Assembly (NCBI GenBank): GCA_017432325.1
Contig: JAFRJJ010000087.1
Location: forward strand, 1-62,260
Source: Solobacterium sp.
GTDB lineage: Bacteria; Bacillota_I; Bacilli_A; Erysipelotrichales; Erysipelotrichaceae
DNA: 62,260 bases
Reading direction: 5' to 3'
Position numbers and translations under genes: made by a program. Below the pieces are notes generated by a model that had not been told where the DNA came from, searched no databases, and saw nothing but the letters and a program-made list of their open reading frames with translations. This document shows positions 1 to 6,981 of this stretch, piece after piece. The first letter of the stretch is position 1; every line of letters starts with the position of its first letter.

Positions 1-119
1 CTGTAACGTTCAAGCATATGGTTATAGACAAACCTGCATGAGCCGAAAGTCTGTCTGATGACAGATATCTGTTCATCTGTCGGATAGATCCGCATTTTCA
101 AAGCTTTGAATCTCTTCAT
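1..119 (-). CDS. tnpB: TnpB (IS200/IS605 OrfB) N-terminus, cut by window edge
   Basis: The first 39 codons are present and the gene runs off the left edge. The translation starts MKRFKALKMRIYPTDEQ and continues to FGSCRFVYNHMLERY, the typical N-terminal segment of the OrfB/TnpB family (basic start, R-[IL]-Y-P-T, then C/G-x-R-F-V-Y-N). The ATG at 119 is preceded by a good ribosome-binding site (AAAGGAG). Known TnpB proteins are RNA-guided DNA nucleases encoded by IS200/IS605 and IS607 elements; the RuvC-like catalytic residues and the guide RNA would lie outside the window. No TnpA is visible on this side. Family call is strong; intactness cannot be judged. Confidence 0.85.
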   Translation of the reverse strand, partial: MKRFKALKMRIYPTDEQISVIRQTFGSCRFVYNHMLERY

Positions 120-341
120 GGCAGTGTCTCCTTTCACAGTCGCAACAGAACGAACGTTCCGTTATGTCAGACACTTATATATACGGACAGGAAGAATATG
201 ATTCCACGAAAGTTTTTTAAAACAATCAAATGTTTTCATAGTTTTTCATGATTTTCCCCTGCGCAATGGTTTTTTTATATCCGGATCAGACGCTGTATAC
301 TTTTTTTCCTGTACAATGACATCATTATTTTCGGAGGATTT
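120..341. other. Intergenic stretch between tnpB and the M20 gene
   Basis: No gene is seen here. It holds the tnpB ribosome-binding site, a near-perfect 15-bp palindrome at 149-163 (AACGAACGTTCCGTT) and an A/T-rich tract. If the tnpB copy is a mobile element, one of its ends should lie in this stretch, and the palindrome could be a subterminal hairpin of that end; this is inference only. A TACAAT at 312-317 could serve as the -10 of the M20 gene, but no convincing -35 accompanies it. Confidence 0.3.
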
Positions 342-1727
342 ATGACTGAAACAATGAACAAATGGATCGCTGAATGGTATGAGCAGAATGACGCTGACAT
401 CAAACAGCTGATGCGTGATGTATGGGAACATCCGGAGCTTGGTCTGGAAACACCTCATGCAGCAAAGGTATGCGCTGAATTCGTCAAAACACATGGCTTT
501 GACCATGTAGAACTCAGATGCGCAGAAGATTATGACAATCCGGAAGCACGTCCGAATGCAGTAATTGCAGAATTTGGCAGCGGTAAACCTGTTATTGGTA
601 TTATCGGTGAACTGGATGCCCTGCCTGGTTTAGGACAAAATGACAAACCGTACAGAGATCCTAAGGAAGGTCCGGGTCATGGATGCGGACACTGTATCAT
701 GGCGGGAGGCTCTGCTGCTGCAGCATGTGCCCTGAAATATGCCATGGAGCAGGATCACCTGCAGGGAACGCTCCGCTTTATCGAAGCACCTGCTGAAGAG
801 ATCGGGGTCGGTAAAGGATGGCTGGCAAAAAACGGATTATTCGATGACATGGATGTCGCACTGATGTGGCATCCGGGATCATGTGAACTGGACTACGATC
901 CCAGAGACAGTGTTGCGATCTATGATGTAGAATTCAGGTTCTACGGAAAGACTGCTCATGCGGCAGGTCAGCCCTGGAACGGACGCTCAGCATTGGATGC
1001 TGTTCAGCTGATGAACATGGGATGTGAATTCATGAGAGAACATGTCAAACCCGGTTCCTATATCCATTACTGCATCACTGCCGGCGGACTGGCGCCAAAC
1101 GTCGTACCGGACTATGCAGCTGTCCGTTATTTCTTCCGCTCAAAGAGCGGTATGGAGGGTGCGAAGGAGATCTATGATCGTGCCTGCAAAGTAGCTGACG
1201 GTGCTGCAATGATGACAGAGACATCCGTTGAGAAGCATATCAACATGACTATGCCGGATCTGATCTACAACATTCCGCTCTGTCAGTTCCTGTATAAATC
1301 AGCTTTAAAACTGCCGGATCTTGAGTATACCGATGAAGAACAGCAGTTTGCCAGGGATCTTTACAAGAGCGTCATGGAAAAAGAAGCACCGGAAGAATTT
1401 GATAAAGTCATGCCGATGCACATTTCCGAATTCCATGATCATAAAGATGGTGTCAAGAGCTCTGCGACAGATGCTTCCTACATGAGTTATATCTGCCCTA
1501 CAATGCATTCTTCAGGCATGGGAAATCTGCTTGGCGGTCCTGGACATCATTGGGGCATGACATGCTGTGCAGGTACAGCTCTTGGTCAGAAGGCAGGCAT
1601 CTTCGGATATAAAGCACTGGCTCAGGGTGCTTATGATATTTTCGCACATCCGGAGGTAACAGAGGAATTCTGGGAATATCAGAGATCACTGAATCTTCCG
1701 AAACTCGATTACCGTTCACTGAAATAA
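342..1727 (+). CDS. M20D-family amidohydrolase, AbgB-like
   Basis: A 461-residue zinc-dependent amidohydrolase of peptidase family M20D, closest in architecture to AbgB, which helps cleave p-aminobenzoyl-glutamate; the real substrate is unknown. Metal and catalytic landmarks are visible: GHGCGHC near residues 112-118 (Cys115 as the usual M20D metal ligand), the AEE pair near 151-153 and His177 in MWHPGS. The dimerisation lid follows (about 190-310). No signal peptide, so cytoplasmic. The start is supported by GGAGG shortly before the ATG. It is a single-gene unit closed by the hairpin at 1736-1768. The family call is firm, the substrate open. Confidence 0.85.
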   Translation: MTETMNKWIAEWYEQNDADIKQLMRDVWEHPELGLETPHAAKVCAEFVKTHGFDHVELRCAEDYDNPEARPNAVIAEFGSGKPVIGIIGELDALPGLGQNDKPYRDPKEGPGHGCGHCIMAGGSAAAACALKYAMEQDHLQGTLRFIEAPAEEIGVGKGWLAKNGLFDDMDVALMWHPGSCELDYDPRDSVAIYDVEFRFYGKTAHAAGQPWNGRSALDAVQLMNMGCEFMREHVKPGSYIHYCITAGGLAPNVVPDYAAVRYFFRSKSGMEGAKEIYDRACKVADGAAMMTETSVEKHINMTMPDLIYNIPLCQFLYKSALKLPDLEYTDEEQQFARDLYKSVMEKEAPEEFDKVMPMHISEFHDHKDGVKSSATDASYMSYICPTMHSSGMGNLLGGPGHHWGMTCCAGTALGQKAGIFGYKALAQGAYDIFAHPEVTEEFWEYQRSLNLPKLDYRSLK

Positions 1728-1735
1728 TTGAAAAT

Positions 1736-1768
1736 GCAGGAGGTTATGCACGCCTCCTGCTCTTTTTC
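1736..1768 (+). terminator. Rho-independent terminator
   Basis: Perfect 8-bp stem GCAGGAGG (1736-1743) / CCTCCTGC (1753-1760) followed by TCTTTTTC. It ends the M20 gene and overlaps the 3' end of the convergent CpXC gene (stop at 1744-1746). Confidence 0.85.
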
Positions 1769-2418
1769 ATATTCATTGCTTTGACTGCCCATTCATGATC
1801 GATCCTTGTTTTGGAAAGCATTTCTTCATCCAGCATTGGCAATGTTTCCTGCTCGATCTTATGGTAAAGTACCTTGTCCAGTTCGATCTCTCCTGCAAAC
1901 CCGTCTTCGGTCATGACAACAAATCCGTCGCTCTGATCAGATGGTGAATAATACAGTCCTTCTACATGGACCTGCGGATTATCCATCATCAGCGAGACAG
2001 CTGTGGTGAGCTTTTCAAGTTCAAGTACGCGGTCATCGAGATGCTGGTCAAAGATCAGGATCTTTTCAATCATGTCATTGGGATGGATGCAGGTACGCAT
2101 CCGATAGTTCTTTCTCGCTGCATGTTCCCTCAGTTCATCTTCTTCCGACATGACAGACAGTGCCTGTTCAAACGGGTCTTCTGTAAAGGAATCCATGAGC
2201 TGCACCATAAACTGCTGTTTTGAATCATGATACAGCAGAGGATAAATCAATCCTGCTGTCATACCGCATTTTCTGCAGGTATGACTGAACAAAGAACCAT
2301 CCAGCAGCTGATCTTTCAGTTCCGGTGTCCAGTTGGGATCGATCCACGAATATAACGATACCGTGTCTGTAAAACCGCAGTGACTGCATGTGATATCAAG
2401 CTTCTGTTTCTGTTCCAT
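1744..2418 (-). CDS. CpXC-domain zinc-ribbon protein
   Basis: A 224-residue soluble protein. The N-terminus has two Cys pairs, ITCSHCGF at about 10-17 and HTCRKCGM at about 46-53, which form the zinc ribbon of CpXC-domain proteins. The rest is an acidic alpha/beta region (near 100-200) without catalytic motifs that I recognise. The family has no established function. It is the last gene of the reverse operon with the oxidoreductase and the C39-like peptidase; its start overlaps the peptidase gene by 23 bp and has a good AGAGGAG site inside that gene. The coupling suggests the two act together, which is inference. Confidence 0.7.
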   Translation of the reverse strand: MEQKQKLDITCSHCGFTDTVSLYSWIDPNWTPELKDQLLDGSLFSHTCRKCGMTAGLIYPLLYHDSKQQFMVQLMDSFTEDPFEQALSVMSEEDELREHAARKNYRMRTCIHPNDMIEKILIFDQHLDDRVLELEKLTTAVSLMMDNPQVHVEGLYYSPSDQSDGFVVMTEDGFAGEIELDKVLYHKIEQETLPMLDEEMLSKTRIDHEWAVKAMNMKKSRRRA

Positions 2419-3001
2419 CAGTTCTCCTCTTGAAACAATAGTATGCGGGTGTCCGGTTTGCCGTATCTTCTTTCAGGACTTCCGTGCTGCAAAGGCAGAA
2501 CGGATAATGTACAGCTACCTTTCCCTTCCGCTCAGGTTCGTCAAATTTATCCTTTCTCCAGGAGGGATCGAGAATTGTAACGGTATTGTCCTGACAGGCA
2601 ACAGCCAGTATATAATGTCCTCCATGCGAGAAGACACCTATGTGCCCTTCCCTGTCTCCTCCGACGTTTATGATCACCCGTCCGCCTGTCTGCAGACATT
2701 CCAGAAGATCTTCTGTCCTGTCACTCATATGAAGCACCAGTCCGTACCTGCTGCACAATTCCTGTCCTAGTACTTTCATGTCTGTACCGGGATCCAGATT
2801 TGCTTTGCAGGATACAGCAAGGTCCCTGATCTCTTCCAGGGAAAACTCCCCCAAAAGAAGCTGTTCCAGCATCATGGCTGCCGAGCATATGCCGCAGCCT
2901 GCCTGGGCAATGTTCCCTTCTGATGCCAAAGTGCTTTCCGGTTCTTTGACATTTGTCGGATACGGCATGGATTCATAATCTAACTGATTCAGATATTTCA
3001 T
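2396..3001 (-). CDS. C39-like (papain-fold) cysteine peptidase
   Basis: A 201-residue protein with the papain-fold triad order: Cys36 in AGCGICSAAMM, His129 in HGGHYILAV and Asp145 in TILDPSW. This fits the Peptidase_C39_2 type. There is no signal peptide, no membrane segment and no ABC transporter partner, so it is unlikely to be a bacteriocin-leader exporter and probably acts in the cytoplasm on an unknown target. The ATG follows AGGAGAACAAA. It is second in the operon, 10 bp after the oxidoreductase and overlapping the CpXC gene by 23 bp. Confidence 0.75.
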   Translation of the reverse strand: MKYLNQLDYESMPYPTNVKEPESTLASEGNIAQAGCGICSAAMMLEQLLLGEFSLEEIRDLAVSCKANLDPGTDMKVLGQELCSRYGLVLHMSDRTEDLLECLQTGGRVIINVGGDREGHIGVFSHGGHYILAVACQDNTVTILDPSWRKDKFDEPERKGKVAVHYPFCLCSTEVLKEDTANRTPAYYCFKRRTDGTETEA

Positions 3002-3010
3002 TTTGTTCTC

Positions 3011-3991
3011 CTATACCGCAAAGTCCGTCAGAATTCCATTCTGATTTCTGGCTTCGTCCATGATCTTCATGACAGTCAAGGAATCATCCAGATGTGCCAT
3101 CATTTCATCAAAAGCATCTGTTTCCAGCATCCGTTTGAACGCTGACATTTCATAATACATGTTCTGATGTTTTTCTTTTGCTTCGTATTCCCTGCTTGTG
3201 CCGTCATTCATCTGTACTTTAAACCGGTTTACAGAACTGGCTCTCTGATCTGATTCAATGTATCCCAGATCGCCATGGATGCTGATGCGCATAGGTGCAC
3301 TGCAGTCCTTTGCGCCGACCAGGGATGCCTTAAATCCGGGATATTCCATAATAAGTACACCTGATGTATCAATATCTCTTACGATATTGGCATGATAGGT
3401 CACCTTAAGGGGTGCACCGAAGATACCGACCATCAGATAAACATTGTACAGGTTGATATCCATAAGTGCCCCACCGGCTTTCAGCGGATCAAATACAGGA
3501 AGGATCTCTCCGTTTTTGAATGCCTGATAGCGTCTGGAATACTGTGAGAAACTCAGCTCCGCGATTCTGATCTCTCCGATCTCGGTAACTGCCTTTTTCA
3601 ATTCTTCCAGTGACGGATTGTACTGGTTCATGATTGCTTCGAACAGATAAAGATGCTTTTCTTTGCAAATACTGTACAGTACTTCGGCCTGCGCATAGTT
3701 TGATGTGAACGGTTTTTCGCAGATCACGTGTTTTCCGTGCATCAGTGCTTTCTTTGTATATTCATAATGCATATAATTTGAGACGCCTACATAGACCGCA
3801 TCAATATCCGATGACAGCATTTCTTCATAGTCTGTGTATACTTTCGGAATTGAAAACTGTTCTGAAAGTGCATTCAGTTTTTCAATACTAGCCGGTCTTC
3901 CGCAGATACATGCGATCTGCATTCCAGTTTCTCTGGCTCCTTCTATAAATACCGGAATGATCGTACCGTTTCCTGCAATACCAACTCTCAT
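3011..3991 (-). CDS. Gfo/Idh/MocA-family oxidoreductase
   Basis: An NAD(P)-dependent sugar or inositol dehydrogenase-like protein of 326 residues. The Rossmann N-terminus begins MRVGIAGNGTI, and the conserved EKP motif (HVICEKPFTSN) lies near residue 94, carrying the catalytic-region lysine of the family. The C-terminal alpha/beta domain holds the SQYSRRY and GGALMDINLYN segments typical of the small GFO clade. The start at 3991 is chosen because AAGGAGGG lies a few bases before it; a longer frame reaches 4027 but would run into the promoter. It heads a three-gene operon driven from 4019-4046. Substrate unknown. Confidence 0.85.
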   Translation of the reverse strand: MRVGIAGNGTIIPVFIEGARETGMQIACICGRPASIEKLNALSEQFSIPKVYTDYEEMLSSDIDAVYVGVSNYMHYEYTKKALMHGKHVICEKPFTSNYAQAEVLYSICKEKHLYLFEAIMNQYNPSLEELKKAVTEIGEIRIAELSFSQYSRRYQAFKNGEILPVFDPLKAGGALMDINLYNVYLMVGIFGAPLKVTYHANIVRDIDTSGVLIMEYPGFKASLVGAKDCSAPMRISIHGDLGYIESDQRASSVNRFKVQMNDGTSREYEAKEKHQNMYYEMSAFKRMLETDAFDEMMAHLDDSLTVMKIMDEARNQNGILTDFAV

Positions 3992-4018
3992 AAACCCTCC
4001 TTTATATTTATTAAATTT

Positions 4019-4046
4019 ATTGTACAAAAAATTAAACGTTAATCAA
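4019..4046 (-). promoter_or_regulatory. SigA-type promoter of the oxidoreductase operon
   Basis: -35 TTGATT (4046-4041), 16-bp spacer, -10 TACAAT (4024-4019) on the reverse strand, about 30 bp before the ATG at 3991. Its -35 is the mirror image of that of the facing promoter, separated by only AAA. Confidence 0.6.
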
Positions 4047-4049
4047 AAA

Positions 4050-4080
4050 TTGATTCATGGAAACCAAACTGTGCTACATT
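4050..4080 (+). promoter_or_regulatory. Possible promoter of the CW_7 gene
   Basis: TTGATT at 4050-4055 and TACATT at 4075-4080 with a 19-bp spacer and a TG just upstream (TGCTACATT), which would make an extended -10. The spacing is long, so this is a moderate call. Confidence 0.4.
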
Positions 4081-4106
4081 TATGTTAGCAATTACAGGAG
4101 GCAATA

Positions 4107-4913
4107 ATGAACATCAATTTATTCCAAAACAAGAAAAAAGAGGAAGAAAAGAAAGAAACCACTTCCAACACCACTACAACAGTTAAACCTGCATCAACTA
4201 TAACAGCAAAGAAACCGGCGGCTACAACCACTGTTAAGCCTGCAACGACAACAACTGTTAAACCTGCAACGACAACAACTGTCAAGCCTGCAACAACTGT
4301 TAAACCTGCAGTCACAGTTAAACCTGCAGCAACAGTTAAACCTGCAGCAACAACAGTGAAACCGGGACTGTCCATTGATGGAACAGCTGCTGCTCCGGCT
4401 CCGGCACCTGCACCTGCAGCAAAACCTGCCGCAAAACCGACGATCACAGTCAAGGCTTCCGGTTCCATTAAACCGACAAAGTCTGTTGAAGAACTGGCTA
4501 AAGAAGTTATCCAGGGCAAATGGGGCAACGGTGCTGACCGTAAAACTGCTCTTGAAGCAGCAGGATTCAGCTATGATGCTGTTCAGACAAAGGTCAATGA
4601 ACTGCTGAGCGGAACAGCTCCTGCATCCAAGTCCGTTGAAGAACTGGCTAAAGAAGTTATCCAGGGCAAATGGGGCAATGGTGCTGACCGTAAAGCTGCT
4701 CTTGAAAAAGCAGGATTCAGCTATGACGCTGTTCAGGCAAAAGTCAATGAACTGCTGAGCGGCACAGCTCCTGCAGGAAAGACTGTTGAAGAACTGGCAA
4801 AGGAAGTTATCCAGGGTAAATGGGGCAATGGTGCTGACCGCAAGGCTGCTCTTGAAAAAGCCGGATATGACTACAATGCTGTTCAGGCAAAGGTCAACGA
4901 ACTTCTGAAATAA
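4107..4913 (+). CDS. CW_7 (Cpl-7) triple-repeat protein with VKPAT linker, no signal peptide
   Basis: A 268-residue protein in three parts: a charged Lys/Glu start (about 1-17), a low-complexity Thr/Val/Lys/Pro/Ala tract built of VKPAT-type units plus an APAPAP run (about 20-120), and three near-identical repeats at about 125-166, 175-216 and 225-267. Each repeat has the core VIQGKWGNGADRK and ends VNELL, matching the CW_7 / Cpl-7 domain that binds peptidoglycan in phage lysozymes. No catalytic domain, signal peptide, membrane helix or LPxTG is seen, although such repeats normally act outside the cell. AGGAGG precedes the ATG. Lies between divergent and convergent units, so it is monocistronic. 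Domain call good, role unknown. Confidence 0.8.
   Translation: MNINLFQNKKKEEEKKETTSNTTTTVKPASTITAKKPAATTTVKPATTTTVKPATTTTVKPATTVKPAVTVKPAATVKPAATTVKPGLSIDGTAAAPAPAPAPAAKPAAKPTITVKASGSIKPTKSVEELAKEVIQGKWGNGADRKTALEAAGFSYDAVQTKVNELLSGTAPASKSVEELAKEVIQGKWGNGADRKAALEKAGFSYDAVQAKVNELLSGTAPAGKTVEELAKEVIQGKWGNGADRKAALEKAGYDYNAVQAKVNELLK
4479..4910 (+). repeat. Three tandem 150-bp coding repeats (CW_7 units)
   Basis: Copies start at 4479, 4629 and 4779, exactly 150 bp apart; the last lacks the linker. The DNA is nearly identical between copies, including silent positions, which indicates recent duplication or gene conversion. Confidence 0.9.
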
Positions 4914-4923
4914 TCGGATAGAG

Positions 4924-4950
4924 AAACCGCCGCGTGCGGTTTTTCTTTTT
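4924..4950 (+). terminator. Rho-independent terminator after the CW_7 gene
   Basis: Stem AAACCGC (4924-4930) / GCGGTTT (4936-4942) with a 5-base loop and a T-rich tail to 4950, just after the CW_7 stop codon. Confidence 0.85.
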
Positions 4951-4960
4951 GCCCGGACAG

Positions 4961-4986
4961 AAAAAAAGCAGACCGGTCAGGTCTGC
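4961..4986 (-). terminator. Rho-independent terminator after sepF
   Basis: On the reverse strand GCAGACC / GGTCTGC with a 5-base loop, followed by seven T (4967-4961). It closes the sepF transcript. Confidence 0.85.
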
Positions 4987-5008
4987 CCTTTCAGACTGTC
5001 GATATGAT

Positions 5009-5284
5009 TTATGCGTCAGCGCCCATAGTAATCGAGCCGGATACCGGTACGCTTTTCGGAGTGCAGAGAATCACCTGATGTGCGACTTTTTCAATCAAAC
5101 CGTCAAGCGAATAAACAACACCGGTCAGAAAATCGATCATTCTCTGTGCATCATCACGCTGAAGTTTGTGAAGATTCACGATTACAGCATGACCTGATTT
5201 CAGCTGGTTGCCGATCGCTACGCCTTCTTCAAATGTTGAAGGTTCGAATAATGAGAGATTTGCATTTTTATTTTCATTCGCCAT
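5009..5284 (-). CDS. sepF: Cell division protein SepF, short form
   Basis: A 91-residue SepF. The core domain is complete: the FEP start, a helix, VIVNLHKL, the QRMIDFLTG motif and the LCTP ending near residue 75. SepF bundles FtsZ filaments and links the Z-ring to the membrane. Well-studied SepF proteins are about 150 residues, with an N-terminal amphipathic membrane helix and an acidic linker; here only about 12 polar residues precede the core, so the membrane-binding helix appears to be missing. The ATG has AGGAGG at good spacing. It stands alone, not in the usual ylm cluster, with its own terminator. Confidence 0.85.
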   Translation of the reverse strand: MANENKNANLSLFEPSTFEEGVAIGNQLKSGHAVIVNLHKLQRDDAQRMIDFLTGVVYSLDGLIEKVAHQVILCTPKSVPVSGSITMGADA

Positions 5285-5364
5285 AAATGATTCCTCCTAA
5301 GTCCTACATGATTATTATATAAGACTTTCTTTTGACAGGTACATCAACTCGATTGATATCAGTG

Positions 5365-5967
5365 TTATTTCAAAAGTTCATGCAGTTTTTTCATTGTATC
5401 GTCTGCATTTGTGAAGCGGATCGTCTTCATGCCGAGCCTTTCCGCAGGTTTCAGGTATGCGGATTCATCATCGATCATGACGCATTCCTCTGCTTTCAGG
5501 CCATAACGATCCAACAATGTCTGGTACATCCGGATATCGGGTTTGCGCATATGTTCTTCGTGTGAGAATACACCGCCGCTCAGGATCTGATATCCCTCAT
5601 ATTTCTTTACGATCTGATGCAGTTCATCCGGTATATCAGCGAGCATATAAATGTCATAGCCCTGGTTTTTCAGCTGTGCAAGTCCCTGCCACATTTTGAC
5701 ATCCGGCTTCATATAGCTGCTCCAGTCATCCAGGAACGCCCTTTCCATCATCCTTGCGTATTTAGGATATAACTGCTTCAGGACATCTACAAACTCATGA
5801 ACATCTTTATACTGTCCCTTATTGTATTTGTCCCATTCCTCGGATCCGGCCATTACGGTTACGATCGCTTTGATCTCGAATGGATTCGGCTTATACTTTT
5901 TCAGCAGTTCCATCACCTTCACATTGATGGTCACGCCGCCTGCATCCGTAATAATATGTTTGATCAT
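5365..5967 (-). CDS. HAD-superfamily hydrolase (HAD-IA type)
   Basis: A 200-residue haloacid dehalogenase-like hydrolase, probably a small-molecule phosphatase. Motif I is IITDAGGV, with the nucleophile Asp but Gly in place of the second Asp, as in YihX-like and dehalogenase-like members; the cap helices follow; motif III Lys is in the MRKPDIRMY segment and motif IV is CVMIDDE. The start at 5967 follows GGAGGAAT; an upstream in-frame extension overlaps the lipoprotein gene and is not used. It is the last of six genes in the WYL-headed operon, 4 bp after the lipoprotein stop. Confidence 0.8.
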   Translation of the reverse strand: MIKHIITDAGGVTINVKVMELLKKYKPNPFEIKAIVTVMAGSEEWDKYNKGQYKDVHEFVDVLKQLYPKYARMMERAFLDDWSSYMKPDVKMWQGLAQLKNQGYDIYMLADIPDELHQIVKKYEGYQILSGGVFSHEEHMRKPDIRMYQTLLDRYGLKAEECVMIDDESAYLKPAERLGMKTIRFTNADDTMKKLHELLK

Positions 5968-5971
5968 TCTT

Positions 5972-6541
5972 TTATTCCTCCAGTCCGAAATATACCGCAA
6001 ACAGATCGCCTTTCGTATCATCACTGAACTGCTCCAGATAAGAAAAGATATAAAAATCACTGTCTGCCGGTACCTGATAAACAATATCACCTGTTATGCT
6101 TTCGTTTCTCTGTAATATATATGCTGTTTTCAGCAGATCATCCCCGCTCAGGGTGCTCACTGCGTAAGTCAGCGGGATATCCCAGTCATCTTCACCTTCA
6201 CCCCATGTGATCTGAAAGTCTGTATCATACATATTCAGTTCCTGGTCCAGGGTATTATGCACAGTGATATTCACGGCAAGTATGGCATATCCTTCCGGGG
6301 GTACATATCCTTGACAGGTATCTGTCAGTTCAGCGGAATTGACTTGAAAGTCAAAGAATGCCGTACGCATCGTCTGACCGATAACACCTTCGGCCATTCC
6401 GTCAGCCGGTACAGCCGGCTGTACTGCTGCATCCGGTGTTTCTGTCGGCTGTGCAGTCTGCACAGCGTTATCCGGCTGTGCCTGGCACCCTGACATACAG
6501 ATCGTCAGAAGTGCAGTACATATGACTCTGCTTAGTTTCAT
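5972..6541 (-). CDS. DUF4352-like lipoprotein
   Basis: A 189-residue exported lipoprotein. MKLSRVICTALLTICMSGC is a lipoprotein signal with MSGC as the lipobox, followed by a Thr/Pro/Gln/Ala linker. From about residue 55 a beta-rich domain resembles DUF4352 (an immunoglobulin-like fold found in many Firmicute lipoproteins). The start at 6541 overlaps the preceding stop as ATGA and has GAGGAAG upstream. Binding partner unknown. It is the only clearly surface-exposed product of the six-gene operon and sits next to a four-helix membrane protein, so the two may form one envelope module (inference). Confidence 0.7.
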   Translation of the reverse strand: MKLSRVICTALLTICMSGCQAQPDNAVQTAQPTETPDAAVQPAVPADGMAEGVIGQTMRTAFFDFQVNSAELTDTCQGYVPPEGYAILAVNITVHNTLDQELNMYDTDFQITWGEGEDDWDIPLTYAVSTLSGDDLLKTAYILQRNESITGDIVYQVPADSDFYIFSYLEQFSDDTKGDLFAVYFGLEE

Positions 6542-6981
6542 AGTTCTTCCTCTTCCGTCTCTGTCAGGACGGTATTCAGACGCAGTATGAAGTATCCTGC
6601 CCCGCATGCCAGCAGCAATACATGTCTCAGCAATGCTCCGTTCATCAGGAACAGTATACTGCTGAAGATACAGGCTGCCATCAGACTGACCCTGCCAGTT
6701 CCCCTCAATATCATGAAGATGCATGCGGCATCCAGTCCGATCAGGCAGAGCAGTGTCCCTGCCATCCAGTATACGAACATATTTGCTGAAGCAAACCCGA
6801 ACTCCAGATGTGTGATCGTCAGCGGTACAAACATAAGGATCAGTGACAGACCCAGCAGGATCATCTCAGCCTTGCTGAAGGCAGGAACTTCTTCTTTCCT
6901 CAGATGATGGACTGCTGCCAGACTGGCCAAGACGACCAATGAAGCGATCAGGTTGCATGTGTTGATCATATTCCAGGTCAT
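6538..6981 (-). CDS. Four-helix integral membrane protein, unknown
   Basis: A 147-residue protein with about four hydrophobic helices (about 8-24, 40-58, 65-90 and 98-130) separated by short charged loops and an acidic C-terminus ETEEEEL. No family is recognised. It overlaps the metallophosphoesterase upstream and the lipoprotein downstream by ATGA junctions, so it is translated as part of the operon. Hypothetical membrane component. Confidence 0.7.
   Translation of the reverse strand: MTWNMINTCNLIASLVVLASLAAVHHLRKEEVPAFSKAEMILLGLSLILMFVPLTITHLEFGFASANMFVYWMAGTLLCLIGLDAACIFMILRGTGRVSLMAACIFSSILFLMNGALLRHVLLLACGAGYFILRLNTVLTETEEEEL

Noticed and set aside
4183..4350. CRISPR-like or minisatellite array in the VKPAT region
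   Set aside because: The repeats are in frame, short and without unique spacers; they are a coding low-complexity tract.
4085..4528. Reverse-strand open frame rich in Val/Ala/Gly across the CW_7 gene
   Set aside because: It is the complement of the VKPAT repeats; it has no ribosome-binding site or family features.
6090..6724. Longer N-terminal extensions of the HAD and lipoprotein frames
   Set aside because: The internal starts have ribosome-binding sites and family-like or signal-peptide N-termini; the extensions overlap neighbouring genes.
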